From the NCBI GenBank assembly GCA_964605235.1, contig CAZSBB010000008.1, forward strand, positions 82,534-146,533: a stretch of 64,000 bases of DNA, given 5' to 3'. Source of the stretch: CAZSBB01 sp964605235 (GTDB lineage Bacteria > Planctomycetota > Phycisphaerae > Phycisphaerales > Phycisphaeraceae). Shown piece by piece: positions 33,483 through 42,100 of this stretch. Below the pieces are notes generated by a model, which saw only the letters and a list, made by a program, of their open reading frames with translations, ran no database searches and had not been told where the DNA came from. Position 1 is the first letter of the stretch. Each line of letters starts with the position of its first letter. The translations under genes and the position numbers were made by a program.

Positions 33483-34940
33483 ATGAGCGGACGCGGCCTC
33501 AAGTGGCTGGGGGTCAAACATCGTCCCGACGCCAAACGCCTGCGCTACGTCCCCAACCTCTGGGGCTGGTTCGTGCTGGTGGGTCTGGCGGCGGCCGGCG
33601 GCACGCTGGGCTTCCTGGAATACAGCATGCAGCCGGAGTTCTGCCGCTCCTGCCACCTCATGGAGCCCTACTACCAGGCGTGGCATGAATCGAGCCACCG
33701 CGACATCCCCTGCGGCGACTGCCACTTCGAGCCGGGCTGGGAAGCCACCTTCCGCGGCAAGTTCGAAGCCTCCAGCCAGGCGGTCAAATACATCACCGGG
33801 ACCTATGGCTCAAAACCTCACGCCGAGGTGCGCGACTCCTCCTGTCTGCGCTCGGGCTGCCACGAACATCGCACGCTTGAAGGCAAGGTCAACTGGACGG
33901 TGCGCTCCGCGCGCGGCCATGACGTGACCATTCGCTTCGACCACACTCCGCACATGACCGAGCTGCGCCGCGGCAAGGAACTGCGCTGCGTCTCCTGCCA
34001 TTCGCAGATTGTGCAGGGCCAGCACATCGTGGTCACGCTCGACACCTGTTTTCTCTGCCATTTCAAGGGACTCAAGCACGGCCGGGATGACGAAACCCTC
34101 GGCGGCTGCAACGCCTGTCACGACGCGCCCAAAGGTGAAATCCGCCTGGCGAACACCGGCGTGTTCAATCACGCCGAGTTCCTCGACCGCGGCGTGCGCT
34201 GCGAAAACTGCCACAGCGATTCCGTGGCCGGCGACGGCGCGGTGCCGCGGCAGATGTGCTGGAACTGCCACAATCAGCCGCAGCATCTGGCGCGCTACAG
34301 CGACAGCGCCTTCGTGCATCGCCAGCATGTCAGCGAGCACAAGGTCGAATGTTCCAGTTGCCACGTGCAGATCGAGCATCACCTGACCGCCGCCGTGCCG
34401 GTGAGTCTGGACCCCTTGCTGGGGGCGGGACATCCTCTGCAGAACAGCGGCAATTGCGGGCAGTGCCATGAGCAATCGCACAACGGGCCGCTGGCGCTGT
34501 ACCGCGGCACCGGGGGGCGCGGCGTGCCGGACATGCCCAGCCCGATGTACCGCGCCCAGGTCGACTGCATCGGTTGTCACCAGCAGAAAGCGCTCTCGCG
34601 CGAGGATGCGGCCGTGCTGGGTCAGACCTTCATCGCCAGCCAGCAGCGCTGCGACCACTGCCACGGCGCCCGCTACAACGACGTCATCACCATCTGGAAA
34701 AACCAGTCCGCCCTGCAACTGTCGGAAGCCGAAGTCGCCCTCCAGCAGGCGGAAACCCACCTGGCGGGGCTGACGCTCGACGCAGCGCAAAAACTCGAAA
34801 CCCAGCGTCTGCTCGACGACGCGCGGCACAACATTCGCATGGTGAAACTCGGACGCGGGGCGCACAACATGACCTACGCCACCGCCCTGCTGACGTATGC
34901 GACCGAGTGTTGCCAGAAGGTCAAGGATGTGAAGCCGTGA
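33483..34940 (+). CDS. NapC/NirT-type membrane-anchored multiheme cytochrome (12 hemes)
   Basis: The 485-residue protein has an N-terminal signal anchor (WGWFVLVGLAAAGGTLGFLEY) directly followed by FCRSCHLMEPYYQAW, which is typical of NapC/NirT/NrfH quinol dehydrogenases where the Met is an axial ligand. Eleven CXXCH motifs and one CX4CH motif (CLRSGCH) are present. The C-terminal 90 residues are helical and heme-free. The domain order recalls Geobacter ImcH, an inner-membrane cytochrome needed for electron export to high-potential acceptors, though it has more hemes. AAGGAG precedes the ATG by about seven bases. It gives the operon a second quinol exit next to the CbcL-like protein. Confidence 0.83.
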   Translation: MSGRGLKWLGVKHRPDAKRLRYVPNLWGWFVLVGLAAAGGTLGFLEYSMQPEFCRSCHLMEPYYQAWHESSHRDIPCGDCHFEPGWEATFRGKFEASSQAVKYITGTYGSKPHAEVRDSSCLRSGCHEHRTLEGKVNWTVRSARGHDVTIRFDHTPHMTELRRGKELRCVSCHSQIVQGQHIVVTLDTCFLCHFKGLKHGRDDETLGGCNACHDAPKGEIRLANTGVFNHAEFLDRGVRCENCHSDSVAGDGAVPRQMCWNCHNQPQHLARYSDSAFVHRQHVSEHKVECSSCHVQIEHHLTAAVPVSLDPLLGAGHPLQNSGNCGQCHEQSHNGPLALYRGTGGRGVPDMPSPMYRAQVDCIGCHQQKALSREDAAVLGQTFIASQQRCDHCHGARYNDVITIWKNQSALQLSEAEVALQQAETHLAGLTLDAAQKLETQRLLDDARHNIRMVKLGRGAHNMTYATALLTYATECCQKVKDVKP

Positions 34941-36589
34941 ACCCCAACGCGCGACAGTTAGCCCTCGGCTCTGCCGGGGGATTGGTCGCTCGTCAACCAG
35001 ACGCAGCCCTTGCCGCATGGAAAATCGATGCATCGTCTGCCCGGAGGGTGACACCGTACACGCAACGACAGCGCCAGTCGGTAGGCAATCCCCCGGCAAA
35101 GCCGGGGGCTAACGGCGGCATAGCGTGGTTGCTGGCGGGTCTGGTGCTGGCTTTTGCACTTACAGGTTGCGGCCGCGAGGAACCCCCCGCCGCGCCCCCG
35201 GTTGCCAATACCGAGAAATCCAGCGGCGATTCGACTGCCAATTATCCCGTCGGCGGCGCGATGCCCGGCACCACGCCGCCCCCGGCGGTGCAGGTTGCCG
35301 CGGTGCCGCCGGCGCCCCGCCCGACCGCAGCGCTGCCCGCCGATGCGTCCTGCGTCACCCCCGCCTGTCACGCCCGCTTCGCCACCGCCCGCCAGGTGCA
35401 TGGCCCGGTGGGCGCAGGTGAATGCCTGGTCTGCCATCAGCCGGATCAGGGCGACCACCGCTATCCGCTCAAACGCAGCCAGGAAGAAACCTGCACGTTC
35501 TGCCATCGCGTCACCGGGGTGCAGCAGTTCGTGCATCAGGCGGTCACCGACGCCAAGGCCGGCTGCATCGCCTGTCACGACCCGCACGCTTCCGACAGCA
35601 AGTATCTGCTGGCGGGAGCGACGGTGTCGCAGACCTGCGCCAAGTGCCATCAGGTGGAACTCAAGAAGCACACGCATGGCCCGGTCGCCCAGGGCCAGTG
35701 CACGCTGTGCCATCTGCCGCATGAAGCGGACAACGCGCAGCTCCTGCGCGGCGGCGCGGGCAACGCCCATTGCCTGACCTGTCATGAAGATCTCAAGCTG
35801 CAACTCGCCAGCGCACCGCATGTGCATCAGCCCGCCAAAGACCAGTGCACGACCTGCCACAACGCCCATGCGTCGGACTATCCGCGGATGCTCGCCACCC
35901 CGGTCAAGGACAACTGCTACACCTGCCATGAGCAGCTCCAAAAGACGGTCGCTTCCGCGAGCAATCCGCATCAGGCGGTGTTCACCGGCAAACAGTGCGG
36001 CAACTGCCACGACCCGCATGCCGCCGGCCGCGATCATCTGCTCAAGGCCCGGGTGGACAACCTGTGTCTGACCTGCCACAACCAGGAAATCCAAAGCAGC
36101 TCCGGGCGCGTCATCGCCAACATGGAACCCTTGCTCAAGGACCGCAAGTTCCTGCATGGGCCGGTCAAGGCGGGCCAGTGCGATGCCTGTCACAACGCCC
36201 ACGGAGCCGCGCACTCGCGGCTGCTGCGGGAGAATTTCACCGAAGCGTTTTACGCCGACTTCGACGAGAGCATTTACGCCCTGTGCTTCACCTGTCACGA
36301 CCAGCAACTGGTGGAAACGGAAAAAACCACCACGCTCACCGGCTTTCGCAATGGCGCGCAGAATCTGCATTACGTGCATGTGCACCGCGACCGCAAGGGC
36401 CGCACCTGCCGCACCTGCCACGCCATTCATGCGAGCAATCTGCCCCGGCACATGGCGACCGATGTGCCGTTTGAAGGTTCGGGGTGGGCGATGCCCATCA
36501 AGTTCCAGGCGACCGCCGATGGCGGAAGCTGCTCGCCGGGCTGTCATGAGCCGTATGCCTATCACCGGGGGAAGGATGGTGACCAATGA
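34937..36589 (+). CDS. 15-heme cytochrome c lipoprotein
   Basis: The GTG at 34937 overlaps the previous stop codon. About 60 residues precede a lipoprotein signal (WLLAGLVLAFALTG-Cys), and this leader is encoded by a palindromic repeat, so the true start may be further in. After a Pro/Ala-rich linker there are 13 CXXCH motifs flanked by a first CX4CH (CVTPACH) and a last CX3CH (CSPGCH). Motifs are paired with HGPV and CHDPHAS segments, as in the doubled-CXXCH family. The protein is probably a lipid-anchored electron carrier in the periplasm or at the outer membrane. It is 550 residues as drawn and is a paralogue of the next gene, which it overlaps by four bases. Confidence 0.82.
   Translation: MNPNARQLALGSAGGLVARQPDAALAAWKIDASSARRVTPYTQRQRQSVGNPPAKPGANGGIAWLLAGLVLAFALTGCGREEPPAAPPVANTEKSSGDSTANYPVGGAMPGTTPPPAVQVAAVPPAPRPTAALPADASCVTPACHARFATARQVHGPVGAGECLVCHQPDQGDHRYPLKRSQEETCTFCHRVTGVQQFVHQAVTDAKAGCIACHDPHASDSKYLLAGATVSQTCAKCHQVELKKHTHGPVAQGQCTLCHLPHEADNAQLLRGGAGNAHCLTCHEDLKLQLASAPHVHQPAKDQCTTCHNAHASDYPRMLATPVKDNCYTCHEQLQKTVASASNPHQAVFTGKQCGNCHDPHAAGRDHLLKARVDNLCLTCHNQEIQSSSGRVIANMEPLLKDRKFLHGPVKAGQCDACHNAHGAAHSRLLRENFTEAFYADFDESIYALCFTCHDQQLVETEKTTTLTGFRNGAQNLHYVHVHRDRKGRTCRTCHAIHASNLPRHMATDVPFEGSGWAMPIKFQATADGGSCSPGCHEPYAYHRGKDGDQ
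34958..35114. repeat. Palindromic REP-like pair inside the 5' end of the 15-heme lipoprotein gene
   Basis: TTAGCCCTCGGC...GCCGGGGGATT (from 34958) and AATCCCCCGGC...GCCGGGGGCTAACGG (35087-35114) are related hairpins in inverted orientation, about 100 bases apart. They belong to the TTAGCCCCCGGC family also found at 47675 and 60157. Together they occupy the region between the NapC-like gene and the lipoprotein signal peptide. Confidence 0.55.
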
Positions 36590-38022
36590 CGTGGCGCTGC
36601 ACCTTTATCACTGTGCTGCTGACGGGGCTGGCGTGGCCGGCGTACGCGGTGGACCGCCCCACCACGGAGATTCCGCGCGAAAGCTGCGTGACCGCCAGTT
36701 GCCACGTCGGCGTCAAGGACCACGCGGTGCTGCATGGCCCGGTGAATGTCAACGCCTGCGAGGCGTGCCACACGCTGGAAGATGCCGCGACCCACAAGTT
36801 CAAGCTCACCCGCAACGAGAAAGAGCTGTGCACCTTCTGTCATCAGATGCCGCTGGAAGGCGCCAAGCTGGTGCATAAGCCGCTGACCACCGGCGAGTGC
36901 CTGCCCTGCCACAATCCCCACGGCGGCTTCGACCGCGCCAGCCTCCGCGGCAAATCGCTCAAGGACGCCTGCAACCAGTGCCATGAACCCGTCGCCACGC
37001 CCAACCATCGCGCAGTGCATGGCCCGGTGGCGGCCGGCGCGTGCACGGTCTGCCATCAGCCGCACACCGGCGAACGCAAGAACCTGCTCGTTGCCGAGGG
37101 CAACGCCCTGTGCCTGCTGTGCCACACCCAGATGCAGGACGCCATGGCGAAAGCCAAATTCAAGCATGAAGCGGTCGAACAGGACTGCATGAGCTGCCAC
37201 GACCCGCATGCGTCGGACTATCCCATGATGGTCAAGCAGGCGCCCGTCGAACTGTGCACCAAATGCCATGAGCCGGTCAAGCAGGCAGCCCTCGCCGCCA
37301 CGCACAAGCACAAAGTCGTCACCGAAGGCGATGCCTGTCTGTACTGCCACACCGCCCACGGCAGCGACCTGAAGCACCTCATGAAATCCCAGCCGATCAA
37401 GGTCTGCATGCAGTGCCATGAGAAGCCGCTGCTGGACGACGCGGGCAAAACGCTGGTCGCCGGCGTGGGCGAAGTGCTCGATCCCAGGCTCATCAAGCAT
37501 GGCCCGATCAACGACGGCTCGTGCGGCGGCTGCCACAATGTCCACGGCTCCAACGTCACCGCCCTGCTCGCCAAGGAATATCCCGCCCAGTTCTATGCTC
37601 CCTTCGACGTGGACAACTACGCCATCTGCTTCACCTGTCACGATCAGCAACTGGTCGAACTGCCCAAGACCGACAAGCTGACCAACTTCCGCAACGGCGA
37701 GGTGAACATGCACTACCTGCATGTGAACAAGCAGAAGGGCCGCACGTGTCGCGCCTGTCACGCCACGCACGTGAGCGGCAACAAGGTGCACATCCGCGAA
37801 AGTGTGCCGTTCGGGCAGTGGGAATTGCCGATCAACTACCAACCCACCGCCACCGGCGGCACCTGCACTCCCGGCTGTCACCAGCAACTCGGTTATAACC
37901 GGGACCAGCCGGCCGCCCCGGCCGCCGGTGAAGTGAAACCCGCTGCGGAGGCCGCTGCCCCTGCGGCACCAGTCGCCCCGACTGCCCCCGCCCGTGCGCC
38001 CGTTCAGGAGACTCAGCCATGA
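36586..38022 (+). CDS. 15-heme periplasmic cytochrome c
   Basis: The 478-residue protein has a signal peptide (MTWRCTFITVLLTGLAWPAYA), then CX4CH (CVTASCH), 13 CXXCH motifs and a final CX3CH (CTPGCH). A Pro/Ala-rich tail follows. The heme order, the CFTCHDQQLVE block and the KGRTCR.CHA.H block near the end are shared with the preceding gene, so the two are tandem duplicates. One is lipid-anchored and the other soluble. The start overlaps the previous stop (ATGA) and its own stop overlaps the next gene in the same way. A role as the periplasmic electron shuttle between inner-membrane quinol dehydrogenases and the outer-membrane conduit is inferred. Confidence 0.85.
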   Translation: MTWRCTFITVLLTGLAWPAYAVDRPTTEIPRESCVTASCHVGVKDHAVLHGPVNVNACEACHTLEDAATHKFKLTRNEKELCTFCHQMPLEGAKLVHKPLTTGECLPCHNPHGGFDRASLRGKSLKDACNQCHEPVATPNHRAVHGPVAAGACTVCHQPHTGERKNLLVAEGNALCLLCHTQMQDAMAKAKFKHEAVEQDCMSCHDPHASDYPMMVKQAPVELCTKCHEPVKQAALAATHKHKVVTEGDACLYCHTAHGSDLKHLMKSQPIKVCMQCHEKPLLDDAGKTLVAGVGEVLDPRLIKHGPINDGSCGGCHNVHGSNVTALLAKEYPAQFYAPFDVDNYAICFTCHDQQLVELPKTDKLTNFRNGEVNMHYLHVNKQKGRTCRACHATHVSGNKVHIRESVPFGQWELPINYQPTATGGTCTPGCHQQLGYNRDQPAAPAAGEVKPAAEAAAPAAPVAPTAPARAPVQETQP

Positions 38023-38939
38023 CCGCCGCTGTTCTGTTCATGACCTGCCTGCTGGCGACCACGCCCTGGCGCGCTCAGACGCTCGCCGGGCAGTCGGTGC
38101 AAGTGCCCGCCGCCCAGCCGACGGTGCTGCTGTTCCTGCGCCCCGGCCAGAAGCAAAGCGCTGAAGCCCTGGCGGAACTGCGGCTGTTGGTGGGCACGTC
38201 CACTGATCTGCAACTGCTGGCGGTGGTCAGCGGGACCGATGCCGCCATCCGCGCCCAGCAGGCGGTCAAGGAAATGAAGATCGACTGGCCGGTGGTCGCC
38301 GACTCGGACTTCGCCGCCGCCGGCAGGTTTGATGTGCATGTCTGGCCCACCACGGTGGCGGTCGGGACCGACGGCCAGGTCGTCGCCCACATCGCCAGCA
38401 CCCCCAGCAGTTACCGCAAAGACCTGCAGGCATACCTCGACCGCCTGCGCGGCCGCATCGATGACGCCACCTTGCAACAGCGCTTGAACCAGACGGGCAT
38501 CGTGGCTGACAGCCCCCAGCAGATGGCGGCCCGGCATCTGAAAGTCGCCCAGCAAATGGCGCCGCGCCATGGCGACCTCGCCAAAGCGGAGCTCGCCAAA
38601 GCCATCGCGCTCGAGCCGACGGATCCCGCCCTGCAACTGGCGATCGCGGACCTGCTTTCGCAACTGGGTGAAGCCGCCCAGGCGCTGACGGTGCTGGAAA
38701 AGCTGCCCGCCGACGCCGCCCCGCCCTGGCGTCCCGCGCTGATCCGCGGGCGTTGTCTGCTCCTGCAGAAACAAACCGCCCAGGCGGCCGAGCAATTGAC
38801 GCTGGCGACCCGGCTCAACCCGCGTCCCGCCGAGGCGTGGTACCTGCTGGGCCGCATCGCCCAGGACGCCGGCAAGCTGGAAGACGCGGCGCAGGCATAT
38901 CGCAAAGCGTATGAAACCACCGAGGAAGGTCGGCGGTAG
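38019..38939 (+). CDS. Secreted redoxin-TPR protein without catalytic cysteines
   Basis: A signal peptide (about 20 residues) is followed by a thioredoxin-like domain (PTVLLFLRPGQKQSAEALAEL, DWPVVADSDFAAAGRFDVHVWPTTVAV), with a cis-Pro region but no CXXC at the usual place. Residues about 185-300 form TPR-like helical repeats (HGDLAKAELAKAIALEPTDPALQLAIADLL, AEQLTLATRLNPRPAEAWYLLGRI). It is the last gene of the cytochrome operon, overlapping the previous one by four bases. It may be a scaffold or chaperone for apocytochrome or complex assembly rather than a redox enzyme (inference). Confidence 0.7.
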   Translation: MTAAVLFMTCLLATTPWRAQTLAGQSVQVPAAQPTVLLFLRPGQKQSAEALAELRLLVGTSTDLQLLAVVSGTDAAIRAQQAVKEMKIDWPVVADSDFAAAGRFDVHVWPTTVAVGTDGQVVAHIASTPSSYRKDLQAYLDRLRGRIDDATLQQRLNQTGIVADSPQQMAARHLKVAQQMAPRHGDLAKAELAKAIALEPTDPALQLAIADLLSQLGEAAQALTVLEKLPADAAPPWRPALIRGRCLLLQKQTAQAAEQLTLATRLNPRPAEAWYLLGRIAQDAGKLEDAAQAYRKAYETTEEGRR

Positions 38940-38996
38940 TCCGGTGGAAGTAGCTGCACACGTATGACCTGGCAAGAATCAGGTCACAACGCGATA

Positions 38997-39557
38997 TCAT
39001 GCTGGTCCGATTTTCCCCGCGATATCAGAATCACCTGTCGCAGAGTGTTTAACGTTCACCTCGGCGTCTAGCCCTATCTCACAACGGCAACACCGGCTAA
39101 ACAGTTGCCCGCCATCGGCTCGGTCATCAGCCAGGTCAAGGATTTTGATGCTTGATGCAGCAAGAATGATGCGTGTGTTGGTTAGATCATGAATAGTCCG
39201 AACAGATTGCAGATACGTCTTTTTAAGCGCATCAGCATCATCCAGAACCAACCACATCTCAGTCTGCTTAAAATATTCGAGAATCCGCTCCATGATGTCG
39301 TAGGCATCGCCATCTGTTGACAGCTTTAATGATTTTGCAATTTCCACATAAAATTGCTTACGTGTTCGATAATTGCTGCATTTGACGTAGTGGCCGATAT
39401 TCTCATGCAGGACATCCTTCAGCCGACGTTGTCTGCTCTGGAAATCAGGCCAAACAAGAATCAAGATTGATTCGGCTATGCGAACCATCTTGATGGCTTC
39501 GTCAAACCGGGCGTCTGATGTTGGAAATCTCATTGGGTCAAAAAACAACAGCTGCAT
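38997..39557 (-). CDS. MuB/TniB-like AAA protein lacking the P-loop (probable mobile-element remnant)
   Basis: The 186-residue protein has a Walker B-like WLVLDDADALKK followed by LQSVRTIHDLTNTRIILAAS. This is the central part of transposition ATPases such as MuB and TniB, in which the segment after Walker B reads LR.IHD.T....VL.G. The N-terminal Walker A is absent and the first 55 residues look unrelated. The base composition is clearly richer in A and T than the neighbours, suggesting transfer. A strong GAGGAGG stands seven bases before the ATG at 39557, so it may still be expressed. No transposase is adjacent. Confidence 0.5.
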   Translation of the reverse strand: MQLLFFDPMRFPTSDARFDEAIKMVRIAESILILVWPDFQSRQRRLKDVLHENIGHYVKCSNYRTRKQFYVEIAKSLKLSTDGDAYDIMERILEYFKQTEMWLVLDDADALKKTYLQSVRTIHDLTNTRIILAASSIKILDLADDRADGGQLFSRCCRCEIGLDAEVNVKHSATGDSDIAGKIGPA

Positions 39558-39853
39558 TCATTTCCTCCTCGCTTCTGGATTGATCTACCGAGACATACAG
39601 CCATCATATCGGTAGACAATATCGAACTGAATGAATCCTGAAGTCACGCGACAAAGCGCCCCACAGTTCGAGGTGTGACACCCCACCCAGAATCTCCCAT
39701 ATCTATCAGTGACATCAAGTATGTCGAGACGGGCGCATCTACACTTCAGGCCAGCGAAGCCACGAACTGATTAAACACACACACCGTCCAAGGTGGGACG
39801 GCGTGTGGGCATCCAAGCAGGATGAGCGTCGGAATGCAGTCAGCCCAGCCCCC
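39558..39853. other. 296-base gap between the MuB-like remnant and hemA
   Basis: No gene is seen. The left half is A/T-richer than the surrounding DNA, like the remnant gene, and holds its ribosome-binding site. CCGTCCAAGGTGGGACGG (39786-39803) is a short imperfect dyad near the end of hemA and could assist termination on the minus strand, but it has no U-tract. Confidence 0.35.
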
Positions 39854-41125
39854 CTAGGCTTGCTGCATCCGCGCAGCCAGCTGGTGGAAGGATTCCGTCA
39901 GCACATGCACGGGCGCGGAGGTCGTGTGCTGACGCACCATGTGAATGCACGGGTGCAGCAGTTTGTTGGTCACGCGCTCGAGCAGTTGTTCGATCTGCTG
40001 CTTCTGGTCGTCGGCCAGGTCGGGGCAGCGTTTGAAGAACCGCGCCAGCTCGGCCTTGCGGACTTCCACCGCGTCGGCGTTGAGCTGCACGATCAGCGGG
40101 CGGGCCTGGTGGGCGGTGAGCCATTGCTCGAACTCGCCGATCTCCTCGTCGAGGATGTGCTCACAGGCGCCCAGTTGCTCCAGGCGGAAACGCTTGTTTT
40201 CCTCGACGATCCGGCCGATGGCGTCCACGTCGTACAGATAGGTCTGCGCCAGCTCGCCCACGCCCGGCTCCACGTTGCGCGGGACCGCCAGGTCGATGAT
40301 GAAGAGCGGACGCTGCCGGCGTTGCAGTTGAGCTTTCTTCACCCGCTCGACGGTGAGGAACGGCACCGGGCAACGGGTCGCCATGATGACGATGTCCGCT
40401 GCGGTCAGGGCGCTGTCGAGTTCACCAAAGGGAATGGCGGAGCCGTGGCAGGAATCCGCCAGCACTTTGGCGTTGGCGAGGGTGCGGGTGGTGACGGTGA
40501 AGTTTTTCGCGCCGCTGTCGCGCAGGTACTGACAGGTGAGCTGCGCCATTTCCCCAGCGCCGACAACCAGCGTCTGCTTGTCGTCGAAGTCGCTGAACAC
40601 CTGGCGGGCGATGTCCACGGCAATGGAGGGCATCGAGAGCTTGCGGTCGGCTATGCCCGTCTCGCTGCGAATGCGTTTGGCGACGGCGAAGGCGTGGTTG
40701 AACAGCCCGTTGAGCAGCCGGCCGGTGGCGCCTTGCTCGCACGCCAGAGCGTAGGCGGCGCGGACCTGATTGATGATCTGATTCTCGCCCAGCACCATGG
40801 AGTCGAGGCCACTGCACACGCGGAAGAGATGGCGAATCGCCTGCTCGCCGGCGAGGGTGTACAGATGGGTGCGGAACGACTGCACGGGCAGGTCGCGGGC
40901 CTGGGCGATGAAGCTGACGATTTCATTGACGCCGACTTGATCGCTGGGGCTGGCGACGATGATTTCCACACGGTTGCAGGTGGAGACGATGACGGCTTCG
41001 GCGTCAGGATGCCGATTGCGCAGCAGCAGCAATGCGGTGGCGGCCCCATCATGGCTGAAGGCGAGTTGTTCGCGGACTTCCACCGGCGCGGTGCGATGGT
41101 TCAGGCCGATCAGCAGAATGCCCAT
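39854..41125 (-). CDS. hemA: Glutamyl-tRNA reductase HemA
   Basis: HemA reduces glutamyl-tRNA to glutamate-1-semialdehyde, the first committed step of heme synthesis by the C5 route. The 423-residue protein starts MGILLIGLNHRTAPVEVRE, carries the catalytic Cys in VIVSTCNRVEI, SGLDSMVLGENQIINQV, the NADPH-binding LVVGAGEMAQLT, and FIIDLAVPRNVEP. The start at 41125 overlaps the ccmD stop by one base. Being last in the ccm operon, it would tie heme supply to cytochrome c maturation. The substrate comes from GltX (11473). Confidence 0.95.
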   Translation of the reverse strand: MGILLIGLNHRTAPVEVREQLAFSHDGAATALLLLRNRHPDAEAVIVSTCNRVEIIVASPSDQVGVNEIVSFIAQARDLPVQSFRTHLYTLAGEQAIRHLFRVCSGLDSMVLGENQIINQVRAAYALACEQGATGRLLNGLFNHAFAVAKRIRSETGIADRKLSMPSIAVDIARQVFSDFDDKQTLVVGAGEMAQLTCQYLRDSGAKNFTVTTRTLANAKVLADSCHGSAIPFGELDSALTAADIVIMATRCPVPFLTVERVKKAQLQRRQRPLFIIDLAVPRNVEPGVGELAQTYLYDVDAIGRIVEENKRFRLEQLGACEHILDEEIGEFEQWLTAHQARPLIVQLNADAVEVRKAELARFFKRCPDLADDQKQQIEQLLERVTNKLLHPCIHMVRQHTTSAPVHVLTESFHQLAARMQQA

Positions 41126-41253
41126 CACACACCTTCTTCCATTTGCCGACGACGCGCCAGGCGGCGGGATTCGAGGTAGAGACTCACGGCATAGCCCCAC
41201 ATGACGGTCAGGGCCACGGCATATCCGAGGAGCACGTAGTGTTGCGGGGTCAC
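41125..41253 (-). CDS. ccmD: CcmD-like heme exporter membrane peptide (42 residues)
   Basis: This small gene begins with a GTG at 41253, overlapping the ccmC stop codon (GTGA), and its TGA overlaps the ATG of hemA. The product is one membrane helix (YVLLGYAVALTVMWGYAVSL) followed by a basic tail (ESRRLARRRQ). This is the size and layout of CcmD, which helps release holo-CcmE from the CcmABC complex. Position between ccmC and the operon end supports the call. Confidence 0.8.
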   Translation of the reverse strand: MTPQHYVLLGYAVALTVMWGYAVSLYLESRRLARRRQMEEGV

Positions 41254-41981
41254 AGCGCTTCTCCCACGAGTTTGGACCGCAGAGCGGAAGAGTGATGCAG
41301 CGCACCGGCGGCGTGATCGGCTTCGTGCGCCAGTTCACGGGCGGTGCGCAGTGTCCGGTTCAGGCGATAGCGGGCGCGAACCAGTCCCACGCTCAGCAGG
41401 GTGACGGGGACGAACCACACCAGCAGGGTGAGCTTCATGCTCGGCGCCAGGCCGATGGATACCGGATGAATGTCCTGGGGCATGAGCTTGGTGGACAGGT
41501 AAACCAGCGGTACGTCGAGGAAGGCGATCAGGCCGTAGACGGCACAGATCAGGGCGCGACGTTGGCCGGACTCCACGGAGGGTCGGATCATGAGGTAGAC
41601 GACGTAGAGCAGCCAGAGGACGAGGCTGAAGGTCAGGCGCGGGCTCCAGGTCCACCAGTGTCCCCAGGCGCTGCGGCCCCAGATCATGCCGGTGAGCAGC
41701 ACGACGGTGCAGAACACCACCGCGACCTTGGCGGCGGCGTCGGCGAGATCGTCCCACCACAACTGGCGCTGCCAGAGGTAGCCGACGCTGGCGATGAAGA
41801 CCACCATGGCGGCAAAGAAGGTGTTGATCGCCGAGGGCAGGTGGATGTAGAAGATTTTCTGGACCACGCCCATGGTCTGCTCCTGGGGGGTCCAGAAGGC
41901 GGTCATCCCCAGGGCGCCGGCGAAGGCAAGCAGCGTGACCAGCCAATAGAGTTTTTCGGCTTTGCTGACAGAGCTGGACAT
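41250..41981 (-). CDS. ccmC: Cytochrome c maturation protein CcmC
   Basis: CcmC is the membrane protein that presents heme to CcmE. The 243-residue protein has six membrane helices and a Trp-rich WWD-type periplasmic loop, WGRSAWGHWWTWSPRLT, where the usual WWxWD aspartate is replaced by Ser. Histidines in FYIHLPSA and in the loop after DIHPVS are the expected heme ligands. It lies in the order ccmB-ccmC-ccmD on the minus strand. The C-terminus is longer and more basic than usual. Confidence 0.9.
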   Translation of the reverse strand: MSSSVSKAEKLYWLVTLLAFAGALGMTAFWTPQEQTMGVVQKIFYIHLPSAINTFFAAMVVFIASVGYLWQRQLWWDDLADAAAKVAVVFCTVVLLTGMIWGRSAWGHWWTWSPRLTFSLVLWLLYVVYLMIRPSVESGQRRALICAVYGLIAFLDVPLVYLSTKLMPQDIHPVSIGLAPSMKLTLLVWFVPVTLLSVGLVRARYRLNRTLRTARELAHEADHAAGALHHSSALRSKLVGEAL

Positions 41982-42029
41982 GGCGGGGGCTCCGGGTTTG
42001 CGTTCAGTTAAGCCGGCGGAAGTTTCATT

Positions 42030-42095
42030 TAGCCCTGGGTCACTGACCCGGGGCGGTCAGCCTCCGGCGGCGCGCCGGGGGCTCAATGAGCTTCC
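42030..42095. repeat. Two GC-rich hairpins between ccmC and ccmB
   Basis: TAGCCCTGGGTCACTGACCCGGGGC and the following GCCTCCGGCGGCGCGCCGGGGGC are imperfect hairpins related to the TTAGCCCCCGGC palindrome family. They fill the 120-base gap inside the ccm operon and could modulate downstream expression. Confidence 0.4.
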
Positions 42096-42100
42096 AGTGG

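Noticed and set aside
33483..34940. Annotation of the NapC-like protein as NrfH or NapC itself
   Set aside because: Those are tetraheme proteins of about 150-200 residues; this one has 12 heme sites and no nitrite or nitrate reductase gene is nearby.
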